A DNA stretch of 39,706 nucleotides from an uncultured Bacilli bacterium (GCA_934098345.1 CAKONX010000002.1:1-39706), one strand, 5' to 3'; counted from the first letter of the stretch, positions 15,713 through 24,703 are shown. Notes: generated by a model from the sequence alone, not told the origin. A program made the numbers and translations.

Positions 15713-15728
15713 ATGATATAATTATCAT
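15713..15728 (+). promoter_or_regulatory. defence operon promoter overlapping an inverted repeat
   Basis: Extended -10 TGATATAAT (15714-15722) lies inside ATGATA-TAAT-TATCAT (15713-15728), a 6-bp inverted repeat. Such overlap is a natural place for a repressor, but the sequence is so AT-rich that chance is possible. Confidence 0.45.
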
Positions 15729-15754
15729 AGTAAAATGTCTTAAAGGTGATTATT

Positions 15755-16972
15755 ATGAAGTATATAGATTTATTTTGTGGAATTGGAGGTTTTCATCAAG
15801 GAATAGAAAGAATTTTCCCTGATTCTAAATGCATTTTTGCGTCTGATTTTGATTTTCCAGTGTCTGAGGTTTATAAAAATACTTATGGTATTGATTGTTA
15901 CAATAACATCAAATTGGAAGAAACACATAGAAAGTTAGAGCAAAAAGTTGTTGAAAACGGGGGTGGTTTTGATGTACTTTTTGCAGGTTTTCCTTGTCAA
16001 TCTTTTTCTAAGGCTGGAAATCAACTAGGATTCAAAGACACTAATAAGGGAATACTTTTTTTTCAAGTGGCAGATATATTAGAAAAATATCATCCAAAAT
16101 TTGCAATTTTAGAAAATGTTAGAAATCTTGTTTCACATGATAAAGGTAAAACTTGGTTGAGAATAAAGGCGGAATTAGAACGTATAGGTTATGTTGTTGA
16201 TAAACATATGATTAGTCCACATTATTTAGGTATTCCACAATTAAGGGAAAGGATTTTTATTGTTTGTATATATGATCCAAATCACAAAATTGATAAAATT
16301 AATATTAAATGGCCTGAGAAAAAAAATTTAAATACATACAATTTTGAAGGAAAAAGCATAAATGAATACTTGGACAAAAACGTTGATGCTAAATATTATA
16401 TAGATAATGAAAAGATAAAAATAATTAATATATGGGAAGAATTACGTGTTTCAATAAAGTGTAATGGCGGCAATTTTATTTCTCCAATTTGGTTATATTA
16501 TTTAAATGATAAACCAATTCCTAAAAGTTATCCTGAGTGGAAGAAAAAACTTATTAAAAAAAATAAAAACTTTTATTTTGAAAATAGAGAAATAATTGAT
16601 GCTTGGAAGGAAAAATATGATTCATTAAAATTTACTGCTAGGTCTAATAGAAAATTTGAATGGAATGCTAATACTTCTATTGACAGTGTATGGGATGGGA
16701 TTATTCAATTTAGACCTTCTGGTATACGAGTAAAAAATAATAAATGTTTCCCAACATTTGTTGCTATTAATCAGACACCTATTATAGGTAAATATAAAAG
16801 ATATATTACACCTTTGGAAATTTCAAGACTATATGGATTTAATAATTTGATTTTGAATAAAAATGATGATCAACAGTCATATAAACAATTAGGCAATACA
16901 GTTTGCGTTGATATTGTTGCTTATGTGATAAATGAATTTATAAATAATTATAATGATGGGGGAGAAGTATGA
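15755..16972 (+). CDS. DNA (cytosine-5) methyltransferase
   Basis: 405 residues from ATG 15755 (AAAGGTGAT just before; a GTG nine bases upstream is less likely). The ordered m5C motifs are visible: I, D-L-F-C-G-I-G-G-F (5-13); IV, G-F-P-C-Q-S-F-S with catalytic Cys81; VI, L-E-N-V-R-N (119-124); VIII, Q-L-R-E-R-I-F (162-168); and X, Q-L-G-N-T-V near the C-terminus. The target-recognition region between VIII and X is long and charged, so the specificity cannot be read. First gene of the operon; presumably marks host DNA against the nucleases encoded downstream. Its stop overlaps the next start (ATGATGG). Confidence 0.95.
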   Translation: MKYIDLFCGIGGFHQGIERIFPDSKCIFASDFDFPVSEVYKNTYGIDCYNNIKLEETHRKLEQKVVENGGGFDVLFAGFPCQSFSKAGNQLGFKDTNKGILFFQVADILEKYHPKFAILENVRNLVSHDKGKTWLRIKAELERIGYVVDKHMISPHYLGIPQLRERIFIVCIYDPNHKIDKINIKWPEKKNLNTYNFEGKSINEYLDKNVDAKYYIDNEKIKIINIWEELRVSIKCNGGNFISPIWLYYLNDKPIPKSYPEWKKKLIKKNKNFYFENREIIDAWKEKYDSLKFTARSNRKFEWNANTSIDSVWDGIIQFRPSGIRVKNNKCFPTFVAINQTPIIGKYKRYITPLEISRLYGFNNLILNKNDDQQSYKQLGNTVCVDIVAYVINEFINNYNDGGEV

Positions 16973-18486
16973 TGGAACAAATTGATATTACACCATCTAC
17001 GGGGGTATATGGTACATATAAAAGATTAAGTTATAAACCATGGTATGCAATTGCAGAGTTTGTAGATAATTCTACGCAAAGTTATTATGATCATAAAGAA
17101 GAATTAAAATCACAAGAAGGATTCAAAAAATTATATATAAATATAAATTATAGTTTAGAAAATGATTTTTTAGAGATTACAGATACTGCTTATGGTATGG
17201 ATTTTTATGATTTTAAAAGAGCATTAATACTTGATAAACCGCCAAAAAATAATACGGGAAGAAATGAGTTTGGTATGGGTTTAAAAACTGCTGCTTGCTG
17301 GTTTGGTAATTTATGGTCTGTCGAAACTACAAGATTAGGTTCAAATGAAAAATTTAAAGCTACTATAGATGTTTTTGATTTACAAGAAAATAATACTAGT
17401 AATATAGATTATTCAACAAGTTATGTTGATGAAAAAGAGCATTATACAAGAATTTATATTACTGGTCTTAACCAAAAAATGGTAAAGAAAACACTATCAA
17501 GAATTAAAGAACAATTGTCCAGTATTTATAGAAACGATATACGAAATGGTGAAATAGAGATTATCTGGAATGGTGAGTCTTTGGTTTACACTGATCCTAG
17601 TATTCTTGTCGAATCGTTAGAAGATGGCTCTTTTATAGAGTGGAAAAAGAATATAGATTTTGATGTAATTTCATCTAATGGTAAAAAATATTCTGTTGAT
17701 GGTTGGATTGGAATAATGGATCCAGGAAGTACTAGTAATGCAGGATTTACGCTTATGCGTAGAGGTAGAGTTATTATTGGTGGGCCTGGTGAAAACTACA
17801 GACCTGATGAAATATTTGGAAAGTCAAATTCGTTTACTTATCAGAGATTATTTGGAGAAATTAATTTAGATAATTGGGAGGTTACACAAGCAAAAGATGG
17901 ATTTGATTGGAATAATGGTTTAGAAGAATTATTAATTGAAAATTTACTTCGTGTATCTAGTGAATTTAGGTATAAAGCCGAAAATTATAGAAAAAATTTG
18001 AGTAAAAAAATAGCTGATATAACTGAAGAAGAAAAAAGTGATATTGTATCTGAAACAGTTAATAATATAACGTCTGCTATTTATGAAATAAATGAAGAAC
18101 CTATAATATATGACCATGTAAATAAGGTGGAGACAATTTCAGCCTTAGAAATTCCTGAAGAAAAAACTCAAGAAATGTACTCATATTCTGTTGATGATTA
18201 TGATTTAACAGTTAAATGGTATAGCGATAACGAAAATGGAGCATGGATTACTACAAAGGAATTATCAGATAATAGGATAGAAATATCTTTAAATATACGT
18301 CATGCATTTTTTGTACCATATATCAATGATACTAATTTTTTGAAAATTATGAATAAATTAGCTTGCGCTATGATTATAGCAGAAAGAAATGCAAAAAAGG
18401 TTTCAAAAAATCCAGATGGTTCTGTTGATCCTTCAGATATTAGAACCTATATGAATAAACTATTAGATAAATTATCAAAAAAATGA
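16969..18486 (+). CDS. GHKL ATPase, MORC/MutL-like, defence-associated
   Basis: 505 residues. Bergerat-fold motifs: N-box A-E-F-V-D-N-S (29-35, Glu30 and Asn34), G1 box D-T-A-Y-G-M (72-77) in which the first glycine of D-x-G-x-G is alanine, and G2 box G-R-N-E-F-G-M-G-L-K-T-A (97-108). A transducer-like beta region follows, then a C-terminal part without clear homology. Proteins of this group sit in operons with methyltransferases, Z1 ATPases and PD-(D/E)XK nucleases (the MORC-related R-M systems described by Aravind and colleagues, and the Mza defence system). They probably act as ATP-driven clamps on DNA. It overlaps the methyltransferase stop by four bases; ATG 16972 is an alternative start. 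Confidence 0.85.
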   Translation: MMEQIDITPSTGVYGTYKRLSYKPWYAIAEFVDNSTQSYYDHKEELKSQEGFKKLYININYSLENDFLEITDTAYGMDFYDFKRALILDKPPKNNTGRNEFGMGLKTAACWFGNLWSVETTRLGSNEKFKATIDVFDLQENNTSNIDYSTSYVDEKEHYTRIYITGLNQKMVKKTLSRIKEQLSSIYRNDIRNGEIEIIWNGESLVYTDPSILVESLEDGSFIEWKKNIDFDVISSNGKKYSVDGWIGIMDPGSTSNAGFTLMRRGRVIIGGPGENYRPDEIFGKSNSFTYQRLFGEINLDNWEVTQAKDGFDWNNGLEELLIENLLRVSSEFRYKAENYRKNLSKKIADITEEEKSDIVSETVNNITSAIYEINEEPIIYDHVNKVETISALEIPEEKTQEMYSYSVDDYDLTVKWYSDNENGAWITTKELSDNRIEISLNIRHAFFVPYINDTNFLKIMNKLACAMIIAERNAKKVSKNPDGSVDPSDIRTYMNKLLDKLSKK

Positions 18487-18494
18487 GGTGAATT

Positions 18495-20636
18495 ATGAGA
18501 AAAGGAATCGTCGAATTATGTGAAGAAAATAATTGTTTTGATAATTGGGAAGTATATTTAGACGGGAAAGAAACATCACGTATTAAGAAAAATTTGAATT
18601 ATATGTCAGAAGATGAAAAATTTGAAACGATTTTGACTGCAGCAAAAATTTTATCTAATTGTCCGAGTCCGAATTCTAGTGGCGGAAAGAAAACAGGATT
18701 AGCAATTGGTAAAATTCAAAGTGGTAAAACTTCTAATTTTATTTCATTAATGGCTTTAGCGTTTGATAACAATTATAATATAATCGTTGTATTTGGAGGA
18801 ACAAAAAATAACTTATTATCTCAAACCGAGGAAAGAATAAGAAAAATGTTTGATATTGATAATAATAAACGAGATGATAGAGATGTTGTTGTTTTAAGTA
18901 CTACTAATAAATTTGATTCTATAAGTCCTGAGCAATTGAATAGGATGTATAATAGCGGTAGAAAAATAATAATAGTCGCTTTAAAACATCAAAAACATAT
19001 TAAGAATGTTAAGTCATATATTACAGATGCAAATTTGGATAAAAAACCAATATTGTTAATAGACGATGAAGGCGATCAAGCTTCGTTAAATGCAAAAGTT
19101 GTACATAACGAAAAAACAGTTATATATAATGAATTGTTGCAATTAAAAGAGAGCTTAAATCATGTTTGTTTTATTTCAATTACTGCTACTCCACAAGCTA
19201 ATTTGCTAATTGATACTATAGATAGTTTATCTCCAGATTTTTGCCAATTAGTTGAGCCCGGAAAAGAATATACCGGTGGATCTATGTTTCATGGAGATAA
19301 CCAAGATTTTTACGTTATTGAATTACCTGAAGATGAAACCGAGATGTTAGAAGGAGATGGTGTTCCTGAATCATTCTATAATTCTTTAGGAGTGTTTTTT
19401 GTTGGGAGTATTATCAGAAAATTTAGAAATGATGGTAAAAATCATGTCATGTTAATTCATCCTAGCCAAAAGAAATTTGATCACAAAGAGGTAGAAAAAA
19501 AGGTAAATTTAATACTTGAAAATTGGCTAAATAGTTCTGAACAAGATCATTCAGAAAATGGCTATCAAAAACTGAGTGAATATTTAAAATATGGTTATGA
19601 TGAATTATCACGAACTGTTGATGATATGCCAGAATTCCAATTGATTTTAGATAATATAAATGATCAATTAAATGATTCACGTGTTCTTGTAGTAAACAGT
19701 GATAAAAATACAGATATAGATTACTATAAGACACGAAATATTATTATTGTTGGAGGTAATTTAGTAGAACGTGGGTTAACAATTAATGATTTGGCTGTTA
19801 CCTACATCGTTAGAAGAAGTAAATCAAGAGCGAATGCTGATGTAGTAGAACAGAGAGCTAGATGGTTTGGATATAGAAAAAAATATTTTGACTTGTGTAG
19901 GGTTTATTGTACTAAACAAATTAAGGAAGACTTTTCTAATCTTTTAAGTCACGAAGATGATATATGGGGTTGGATTAAGTATTGTAAAAAAAATAACATC
20001 AGAATAAAAGACATGCCAAGATTGTTTGAACTTGATAATAATTTAAATCCTACAAGAAAGGCTGTTGTTCCTAATGTAGATGAAATAAAATTTGGTATAT
20101 GGACTGAACAAAAAAAGATTAATATTAATAAAAATTATTTACTAGAATTAGATAATGCTTGGAATGATTTATTATCAAAATATGAATATAATGATGTAAC
20201 ATATGGTAATTTAACGCATAGAAAATATATTAAAATTCCATTATCAGATATTAATGCTATTATTTCTAAGTATTATATTAATGATATAGGATTTAATTAT
20301 AAATATCCATATGCTGTTGAGCAAAGGAATATACAAGATGGCGCTAATCCTTGTGTTACAGTTCTTAAGATGAGAATTAAAAGTGGAGAAGAGCGTAGTT
20401 TTGATGACAATAATTCAATAACATCAAATCTTATGCAAGGACATTCACAAAATAGATATATCAGTGATCCATTATATTATCCTGGTGATAGATATATATG
20501 TTTGAATGAAACACAATTGCAAATCCATTTAGTTCATCCTAGAATTAAGGATACTGTTTTGAGCGATATAATAATACCTATGATAGCATTTTATTCTCCT
20601 GTTACAAATGCAAAAAGAATTATTGGGAGGTTGTGA
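18495..20636 (+). CDS. Z1-domain superfamily II helicase-like ATPase
   Basis: 713 residues. Walker A G-K-I-Q-S-G-K-T-S (72-80), Walker B D-D-E-G-D-Q (190-195), S-I-T-A-T-P-Q-A (motif III area), and in the second half the Z1-specific G-G-N-L-V-E-R-G-L-T-I block followed by V-V-E-Q-R-A-R-W-F-G-Y-R, which holds the arginine finger. Z1 proteins are found almost only in defence operons with GHKL ATPases. Likely role is ATP-dependent translocation or DNA remodelling between recognition and cleavage. GAGGTGA site (18485-18491) and an eight-base gap from the preceding gene. Confidence 0.9.
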   Translation: MRKGIVELCEENNCFDNWEVYLDGKETSRIKKNLNYMSEDEKFETILTAAKILSNCPSPNSSGGKKTGLAIGKIQSGKTSNFISLMALAFDNNYNIIVVFGGTKNNLLSQTEERIRKMFDIDNNKRDDRDVVVLSTTNKFDSISPEQLNRMYNSGRKIIIVALKHQKHIKNVKSYITDANLDKKPILLIDDEGDQASLNAKVVHNEKTVIYNELLQLKESLNHVCFISITATPQANLLIDTIDSLSPDFCQLVEPGKEYTGGSMFHGDNQDFYVIELPEDETEMLEGDGVPESFYNSLGVFFVGSIIRKFRNDGKNHVMLIHPSQKKFDHKEVEKKVNLILENWLNSSEQDHSENGYQKLSEYLKYGYDELSRTVDDMPEFQLILDNINDQLNDSRVLVVNSDKNTDIDYYKTRNIIIVGGNLVERGLTINDLAVTYIVRRSKSRANADVVEQRARWFGYRKKYFDLCRVYCTKQIKEDFSNLLSHEDDIWGWIKYCKKNNIRIKDMPRLFELDNNLNPTRKAVVPNVDEIKFGIWTEQKKININKNYLLELDNAWNDLLSKYEYNDVTYGNLTHRKYIKIPLSDINAIISKYYINDIGFNYKYPYAVEQRNIQDGANPCVTVLKMRIKSGEERSFDDNNSITSNLMQGHSQNRYISDPLYYPGDRYICLNETQLQIHLVHPRIKDTVLSDIIIPMIAFYSPVTNAKRIIGRL

Positions 20637-20637
20637 A

Positions 20638-21573
20638 ATGATTGATAATATTATTGATTTTTTAAAAACAAAATATGATGGAGAAGGATATTTTGCACAA
20701 GAATTTGAAAACGAAATATTTTTTGGTATTGATAAAAATGAAAATATAATATGTTTAAAAAAAGTTTATGATCAGTTGGAAATGACTAAAATAAAAACTA
20801 ATTATTTAGAATTATTTCAAAATACCAAAGTTACATTAAATTTAGAAAGTGAATCAATTACTGATTATTTTAATGTAATAATATGTAGTAGACAAGAAAA
20901 AGAAAATATTGAAACTTTTGTTAGATTGTGTCTTTGTTATTTAACTGATAATGATAATAGTGAAATGTTGAATTTAATGAGAAATTTAATTGAATTATTT
21001 CAAATAACTTCTACTAAAAACACAGAATATGAAAAAGGTTTATGGGGTGAATTGTTTACTATATATTATTTGAAAGATAAATATGATGTTGATATTTCAT
21101 CTTATTGGCATAATGATTTCTTTTTGAAATATGATTTTTCATTGAATGATCAAACTAAAATAGAGGTAAAAACAACTTCAAATGTTGCTAGAATTCATAG
21201 AGTTAATCATGAACAAGTATTTACAAACAATGATGTTATTTTATCATCTGTTATGGTTCGTAAAGATGATAATGGATTAACGGTGTTTGACTTATTCTCA
21301 AAAGTAAAAGACTTATTTACAGGTGACTATAATAAAATAGTTGAATATGAAAAAATGCTTCGAAAGGTAAAAGAGGATGAAGCGGAAAAATTTGAATTAA
21401 ATTATTCTTATACACACATTAAATTATTTAAAGTTGATTCTATACCAAAGTTTGAAATGAAAGAACCAGAAGGTGTATATCGCACAGAATATGATATTGA
21501 CTTATCAAATATAAATGCATTGAATGATTGCGAAATAAAAAATTTTTTTAATAAGGTATTTGAAAATGAATAA
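20638..21573 (+). CDS. PD-(D/E)XK nuclease-like protein (DUF4420)
   Basis: 311 residues. Start ATG 20638 with GGGAGG (20625-20630), one base after the stop of the Z1 gene. Helical N-terminal part, then the nuclease core: W-G-E-L (Glu138), K-Y-D-F (Asp166) and I-E-V-K-T-T (Glu176, Lys178), the E...D...ExK arrangement of the fold. DUF4420 proteins are regular partners of Z1 and GHKL ATPases, as in the Mza system. It overlaps the following gene by eight bases (ATGAATAA). Confidence 0.8.
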   Translation: MIDNIIDFLKTKYDGEGYFAQEFENEIFFGIDKNENIICLKKVYDQLEMTKIKTNYLELFQNTKVTLNLESESITDYFNVIICSRQEKENIETFVRLCLCYLTDNDNSEMLNLMRNLIELFQITSTKNTEYEKGLWGELFTIYYLKDKYDVDISSYWHNDFFLKYDFSLNDQTKIEVKTTSNVARIHRVNHEQVFTNNDVILSSVMVRKDDNGLTVFDLFSKVKDLFTGDYNKIVEYEKMLRKVKEDEAEKFELNYSYTHIKLFKVDSIPKFEMKEPEGVYRTEYDIDLSNINALNDCEIKNFFNKVFENE

Positions 21574-22795
21574 AAATAAATTTGAAGACATTGTGAGTGG
21601 TAAAATCTCATCTCTGTTTGTGGATGCCATTTATGAAAATAAAAAGCCGTATATTAATAAAAGTTGCGAAGTTCTTTCAAAATTAATGAAGGTTAAAAAT
21701 GGTGGGGGATTTAGACCAATAGGGCAATGGAAAAATGTATTTGATGTTAAATATGTTGTATTATATTCAACTAATGAAGATATTTATTGGCAGGATGTAT
21801 TAGATGAAGAATTTGGAATGTATACATATTTTGGGGATAATCAAACAGCTGGTAGAGAATTGCATGATACAAATTTAGGTGGAAACGTAATCTTGCGTGA
21901 ATCATTCAATTATGCTATGTCTGATAATATTTATGATAGGAAGAAGATTCCACCATTTTTTCTGTTTGAAAAAACTGAGACGGGGGATATTAAATTTTCT
22001 GGTTTGTTAGTTCCAGGCTATAAAGGCATAAATTCTAAGGAATGGCTTACAGCGCTTTGGGCTAAAAGAAATGAGGGCGGTAGATTTCAAAATTATAAAG
22101 CTATATTTACAGTTCTTAATACAGATTCTGGTTCATTAAATAAACCAAATGATTCGTATATTGATTTAAGATGGCTTGATGATTTAAAAATTGGCAAAGG
22201 ATATGATAGTGTATATGCACCAACGTCTTGGAAAAAATTTATTGATTCAGGATTATATACCCCACTTACTGTTAGTGTTGAAAAACAAATAAGAACTAAA
22301 AATGAACAGTTGCCAAATAGTAAATATAAAATGGAAATGTTAGATATAATAATAAATTATTTTCGGGATTATCCATATTTATTTGAAGAATTTGCAATAT
22401 TAATAACTACTTTGTCAGATTCAAATATTATTAATTGTCAAAACACACGTCCTTCTAAAGATGGAGGAAGAGATGGTATTGGCGAATATAGAATTTTAAA
22501 TAATTTATCTGTTGGTTTGAAAACTACTTTTGCACTTGAGGCTAAATGTTATAGTTTATCAAATTCAGTTGGTGTTAAAGAAACGTCACGTTTAATTTCA
22601 AGAATTAAGCATAGGGAGTTTGGAGTTTTTGTTACTACATCATATGTGGCCAATCAAGCTTATGAAGAAATTGTCGAAGATAATCATCCTATTGCTATTA
22701 TTTCTGGTGCGGATATAATTGATATTTTATATAAAAATGATGTAACAGATAAAGATGAATTAATAAAGTTTTTAATAAGCAATTTTCATAAATAA
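21566..22795 (+). CDS. Mrr-type restriction endonuclease with AspBHI-like N-terminal region
   Basis: 409 residues from ATG 21566 (AAGGT at 21553-21557). The C-terminal third is an Mrr-like PD-(D/E)XK domain: K-D-G-G-R-D-G (Asp303) and F-A-L-E-A-K-C-Y (Glu325, Lys327), then R-I-K-H-R-E-F-G-V-F-V-T-T-S. The N-terminal 210 residues resemble the DNA-recognition domain of AspBHI-type modification-dependent enzymes (Y-F-G-D-N, L-H-D-T-N-L-G-G-N segment, residues 88-107); this is by eye and less certain. It takes the place of the AIPR protein found in Mza operons. A terminator follows about 25 bases after the stop. Confidence 0.75.
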   Translation: MNKNKFEDIVSGKISSLFVDAIYENKKPYINKSCEVLSKLMKVKNGGGFRPIGQWKNVFDVKYVVLYSTNEDIYWQDVLDEEFGMYTYFGDNQTAGRELHDTNLGGNVILRESFNYAMSDNIYDRKKIPPFFLFEKTETGDIKFSGLLVPGYKGINSKEWLTALWAKRNEGGRFQNYKAIFTVLNTDSGSLNKPNDSYIDLRWLDDLKIGKGYDSVYAPTSWKKFIDSGLYTPLTVSVEKQIRTKNEQLPNSKYKMEMLDIIINYFRDYPYLFEEFAILITTLSDSNIINCQNTRPSKDGGRDGIGEYRILNNLSVGLKTTFALEAKCYSLSNSVGVKETSRLISRIKHREFGVFVTTSYVANQAYEEIVEDNHPIAIISGADIIDILYKNDVTDKDELIKFLISNFHK

Positions 22796-22819
22796 AGTTC
22801 ATTATGTTTTTGTTTGAAG

Positions 22820-22850
22820 CATACCTTTAAAATAGGAGGTATGTTTTTTT
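22820..22850 (+). terminator. terminator of the defence operon, containing the next ribosome site
   Basis: CATACCT (22820-22826) pairs with AGGTATG (22837-22843), then seven T's (22844-22850). The AGGAGG (22834-22839) used by the next small gene lies in the loop and 3' arm, so folding of the terminator hides that site. Confidence 0.8.
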
Positions 22851-22970
22851 ATGCCAAAAAATAAAAAAATAGTGTATTCGGAAGATAGATTTAATAAAGA
22901 GAAAAATATAAAAGATATTTTAATAGAATTTTTAATAAAAAAATTAAATGATGATCAGATTTCTTTTTAG
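22851..22970 (+). CDS. 39-residue protein of unknown function
   Basis: ATG 22851, TAG 22968-22970. Lys/Asp/Asn-rich, starting M-P-K-N-K-K-I-V-Y-S-E-D-R-F, with an amphipathic helix in the second half (I-L-I-E-F-L-I-K-K-L). It lies just before the recombinase gene. A small charged protein next to a large serine recombinase could be a directionality factor, or a transcription regulator, but nothing in the sequence proves either. AGGAGG is 11 bases upstream, in the terminator hairpin. Confidence 0.55.
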   Translation: MPKNKKIVYSEDRFNKEKNIKDILIEFLIKKLNDDQISF

Positions 22971-23057
22971 ATGATTTGTTTTTTTTGAAAAATGATGATA
23001 ACATCAAATTGTCTTAGAAAGGAATCTAGTGAATTAAAAAAATAAGAAGGAGGAAAA

Positions 23058-24659
23058 ATGTATAATAATTTACTAGAAAATTATGAGTATAAAGCAGGAA
23101 TATATATAAGATTATCTCAAGAAGACCGAGATAAAAAATATGAGTCTGAAAGTGAAAGTGTAATTAATCAAAGGGATATTTTAATGAGTTACATTAAAAA
23201 TAATGGTTTTGCTTTTGTGGAAGAGTATGTAGATGATGGATACTCTGGAACTAACTTTGATAGACCAGCTTTTCAAAAGATGATAAAGGATATTCATACT
23301 AAAAAAATAAATTTAGTTATTGTTAAAGATTTATCAAGGTTGGGTAGGGATCATGTTAATACAGGATATTTTATGGAGAGATTTTTTCCGGAGAATAGAG
23401 TTAGGTTTATTTCAATTATGGAAAGTTATGATAGTGCTAAAATTCAAGCTTGTAATGATTCTTCAACTTTTATAGTTGCTTGTAATGATTATTATAGTAA
23501 ACAAAATTCTAATAAGATAAGAGATGTTTTACGTTCAAAAAAAGTTCAAGGTAAGTATATAGGAAGTGTTCCATGTTATGGATATATGAGAGATCTAGAA
23601 GATAAAGGACATTTAGTACCAGATCCTAATACAGCACCAATAGTAAAAGATATATTTAGTTGGTTTATATCTGGAATGAGTATTTCGGATATAGCATCAG
23701 TATTAAATAGTAGAGGAATTTTAACTCCTAGTGCTTATAAAAAAATAAATTTAAGTAGTGATGATAGAAGATTAAATGAATGGTGTTCTACTTCAATAAG
23801 GAAGATATTAACTAATAGAATGTATACTGGTGATATGGTACAAAATACTCAAACTAAAGTTAATTATAAAAGTAAGAAAAGAATTAATCTTGATAAAAGT
23901 TTATGGATTATAGTTGAAAATACTCACGAGCCATTAGTAGATAGGCACGTTTTTGAAACAATTCAAAAAAATAGATTAGTAATACCTAAAACAAAAACAT
24001 ATAGAGAAAAAAGATTATTTGAAAATTTATTGTTTTGTAAAGAATGTGGTAATTATTTAAGTATAAGTCATAAAAAGAAATATGATTATTGGACTATAAA
24101 TTGCAATAAATATGCCAGGGATCCTAAAAAACATAGATGTGAATCTCATTTTATGCCTTATGATGAATTGGAAAAATCTTTATTGAACCGTATAAAATCT
24201 ACTGTTTCTATATATATTAAAAACATATCAATTGAAGATATAAATAAAAAATTGATTAAACAGGGTGAACTATTAGAGACAAATAAGAATAACGATTTAA
24301 TAAGATTAAATAAAGAAAAAGAAAAACATATGAAGAAATTAGATATATTAATATGTGAAATGTCAGATAAAATAGACAAAGATACATTGAGCGGATTAAT
24401 TAGAGCAGAAGATAAAGCATTATTAGATGTTGTAAAAAAAATAAAAGAATTAGAAAATAAGAAAGATAATTCTAAGGAACAAATAGAAAAACTTCCTGAT
24501 TATACAAAAACAATAAAAAAATTTTTAGATATTAATAATCCGAGTAGAGATTTATTGTTTGCTTTAATAGATAGGATTGAAATAGATAAAGATAGAAATA
24601 TACAAATTACATATAAGTTTAATCTTATAGATGAAGATAAGTATGAATATAATAAATAA
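23058..24659 (+). CDS. large serine recombinase (integrase)
   Basis: 533 residues with a strong AAGGAGG site. Resolvase-type N-terminal domain: Y-I-R-L-S-Q-E-D-R with catalytic Ser20, Q-R-D-I-L, D-D-G-Y-S-G-T-N-F-D-R-P (59-70), and L-V-I-V-K-D-L-S-R-L-G-R-D. Next the recombinase domain (about 165-300) and a zinc ribbon, C-K-E-C-G-N-Y near residue 325 with later C/C-H residues. A coiled-coil stretch of about 70 residues (400-470) and a short C-terminal part end the protein. It resembles TndX/TnpX-type integrases of Bacillota. It would integrate the element into the amidase gene; excision would require a partner or the same enzyme. The stop is 40 bp from the GAGGT border. Confidence 0.95.
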   Translation: MYNNLLENYEYKAGIYIRLSQEDRDKKYESESESVINQRDILMSYIKNNGFAFVEEYVDDGYSGTNFDRPAFQKMIKDIHTKKINLVIVKDLSRLGRDHVNTGYFMERFFPENRVRFISIMESYDSAKIQACNDSSTFIVACNDYYSKQNSNKIRDVLRSKKVQGKYIGSVPCYGYMRDLEDKGHLVPDPNTAPIVKDIFSWFISGMSISDIASVLNSRGILTPSAYKKINLSSDDRRLNEWCSTSIRKILTNRMYTGDMVQNTQTKVNYKSKKRINLDKSLWIIVENTHEPLVDRHVFETIQKNRLVIPKTKTYREKRLFENLLFCKECGNYLSISHKKKYDYWTINCNKYARDPKKHRCESHFMPYDELEKSLLNRIKSTVSIYIKNISIEDINKKLIKQGELLETNKNNDLIRLNKEKEKHMKKLDILICEMSDKIDKDTLSGLIRAEDKALLDVVKKIKELENKKDNSKEQIEKLPDYTKTIKKFLDINNPSRDLLFALIDRIEIDKDRNIQITYKFNLIDEDKYEYNK

Positions 24660-24698
24660 TATTTTTTTTAATTCAGTTGCTACGTATTTTTTGTGACT

Positions 24699-24703
24699 GA
24701 GGT
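24699..24703 (+). repeat. right attachment site core (attR)
   Basis: GAGGT, second copy. The host sequence right of it, GCTGAAGGTGCTGAAG, continues the amidase frame. The short length and the absence of longer flanking identity fit large serine recombinases rather than tyrosine integrases. Confidence 0.8.

Larger units (their letters stand above)
15604..24703 (+). mobile_element. 9.1-kb serine-recombinase defence element inserted in the amidase gene
   Basis: Flanked by GAGGT at 15604-15608 and 24699-24703; one copy plus the inserted DNA is 9,095 bp. Removing it rebuilds the amidase reading ...N-A-G-G-A-E-G-A-E-V-I-Y-A..., the normal Amidase_3 sequence at this place, which fixes the borders. 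Cargo: a five-gene restriction-type operon, a 39-codon gene, and a large serine recombinase whose gene ends 40 bp from the right border. There are no transposase ends, tRNA gene or conjugation genes, so it is a simple site-specific integrated element that would need outside help to move between cells. Confidence 0.9.

Noticed and set aside
16120..16145. parS-like site (TGTTTCACatGA) in the methyltransferase gene
   Set aside because: Only the first half matches the parS consensus; the second half has several mismatches and it lies in acquired DNA.
24653..24675. terminator after the recombinase gene
   Set aside because: An AATAT/ATATT pairing with T's is present but the stem is five A-T pairs, too weak to call.
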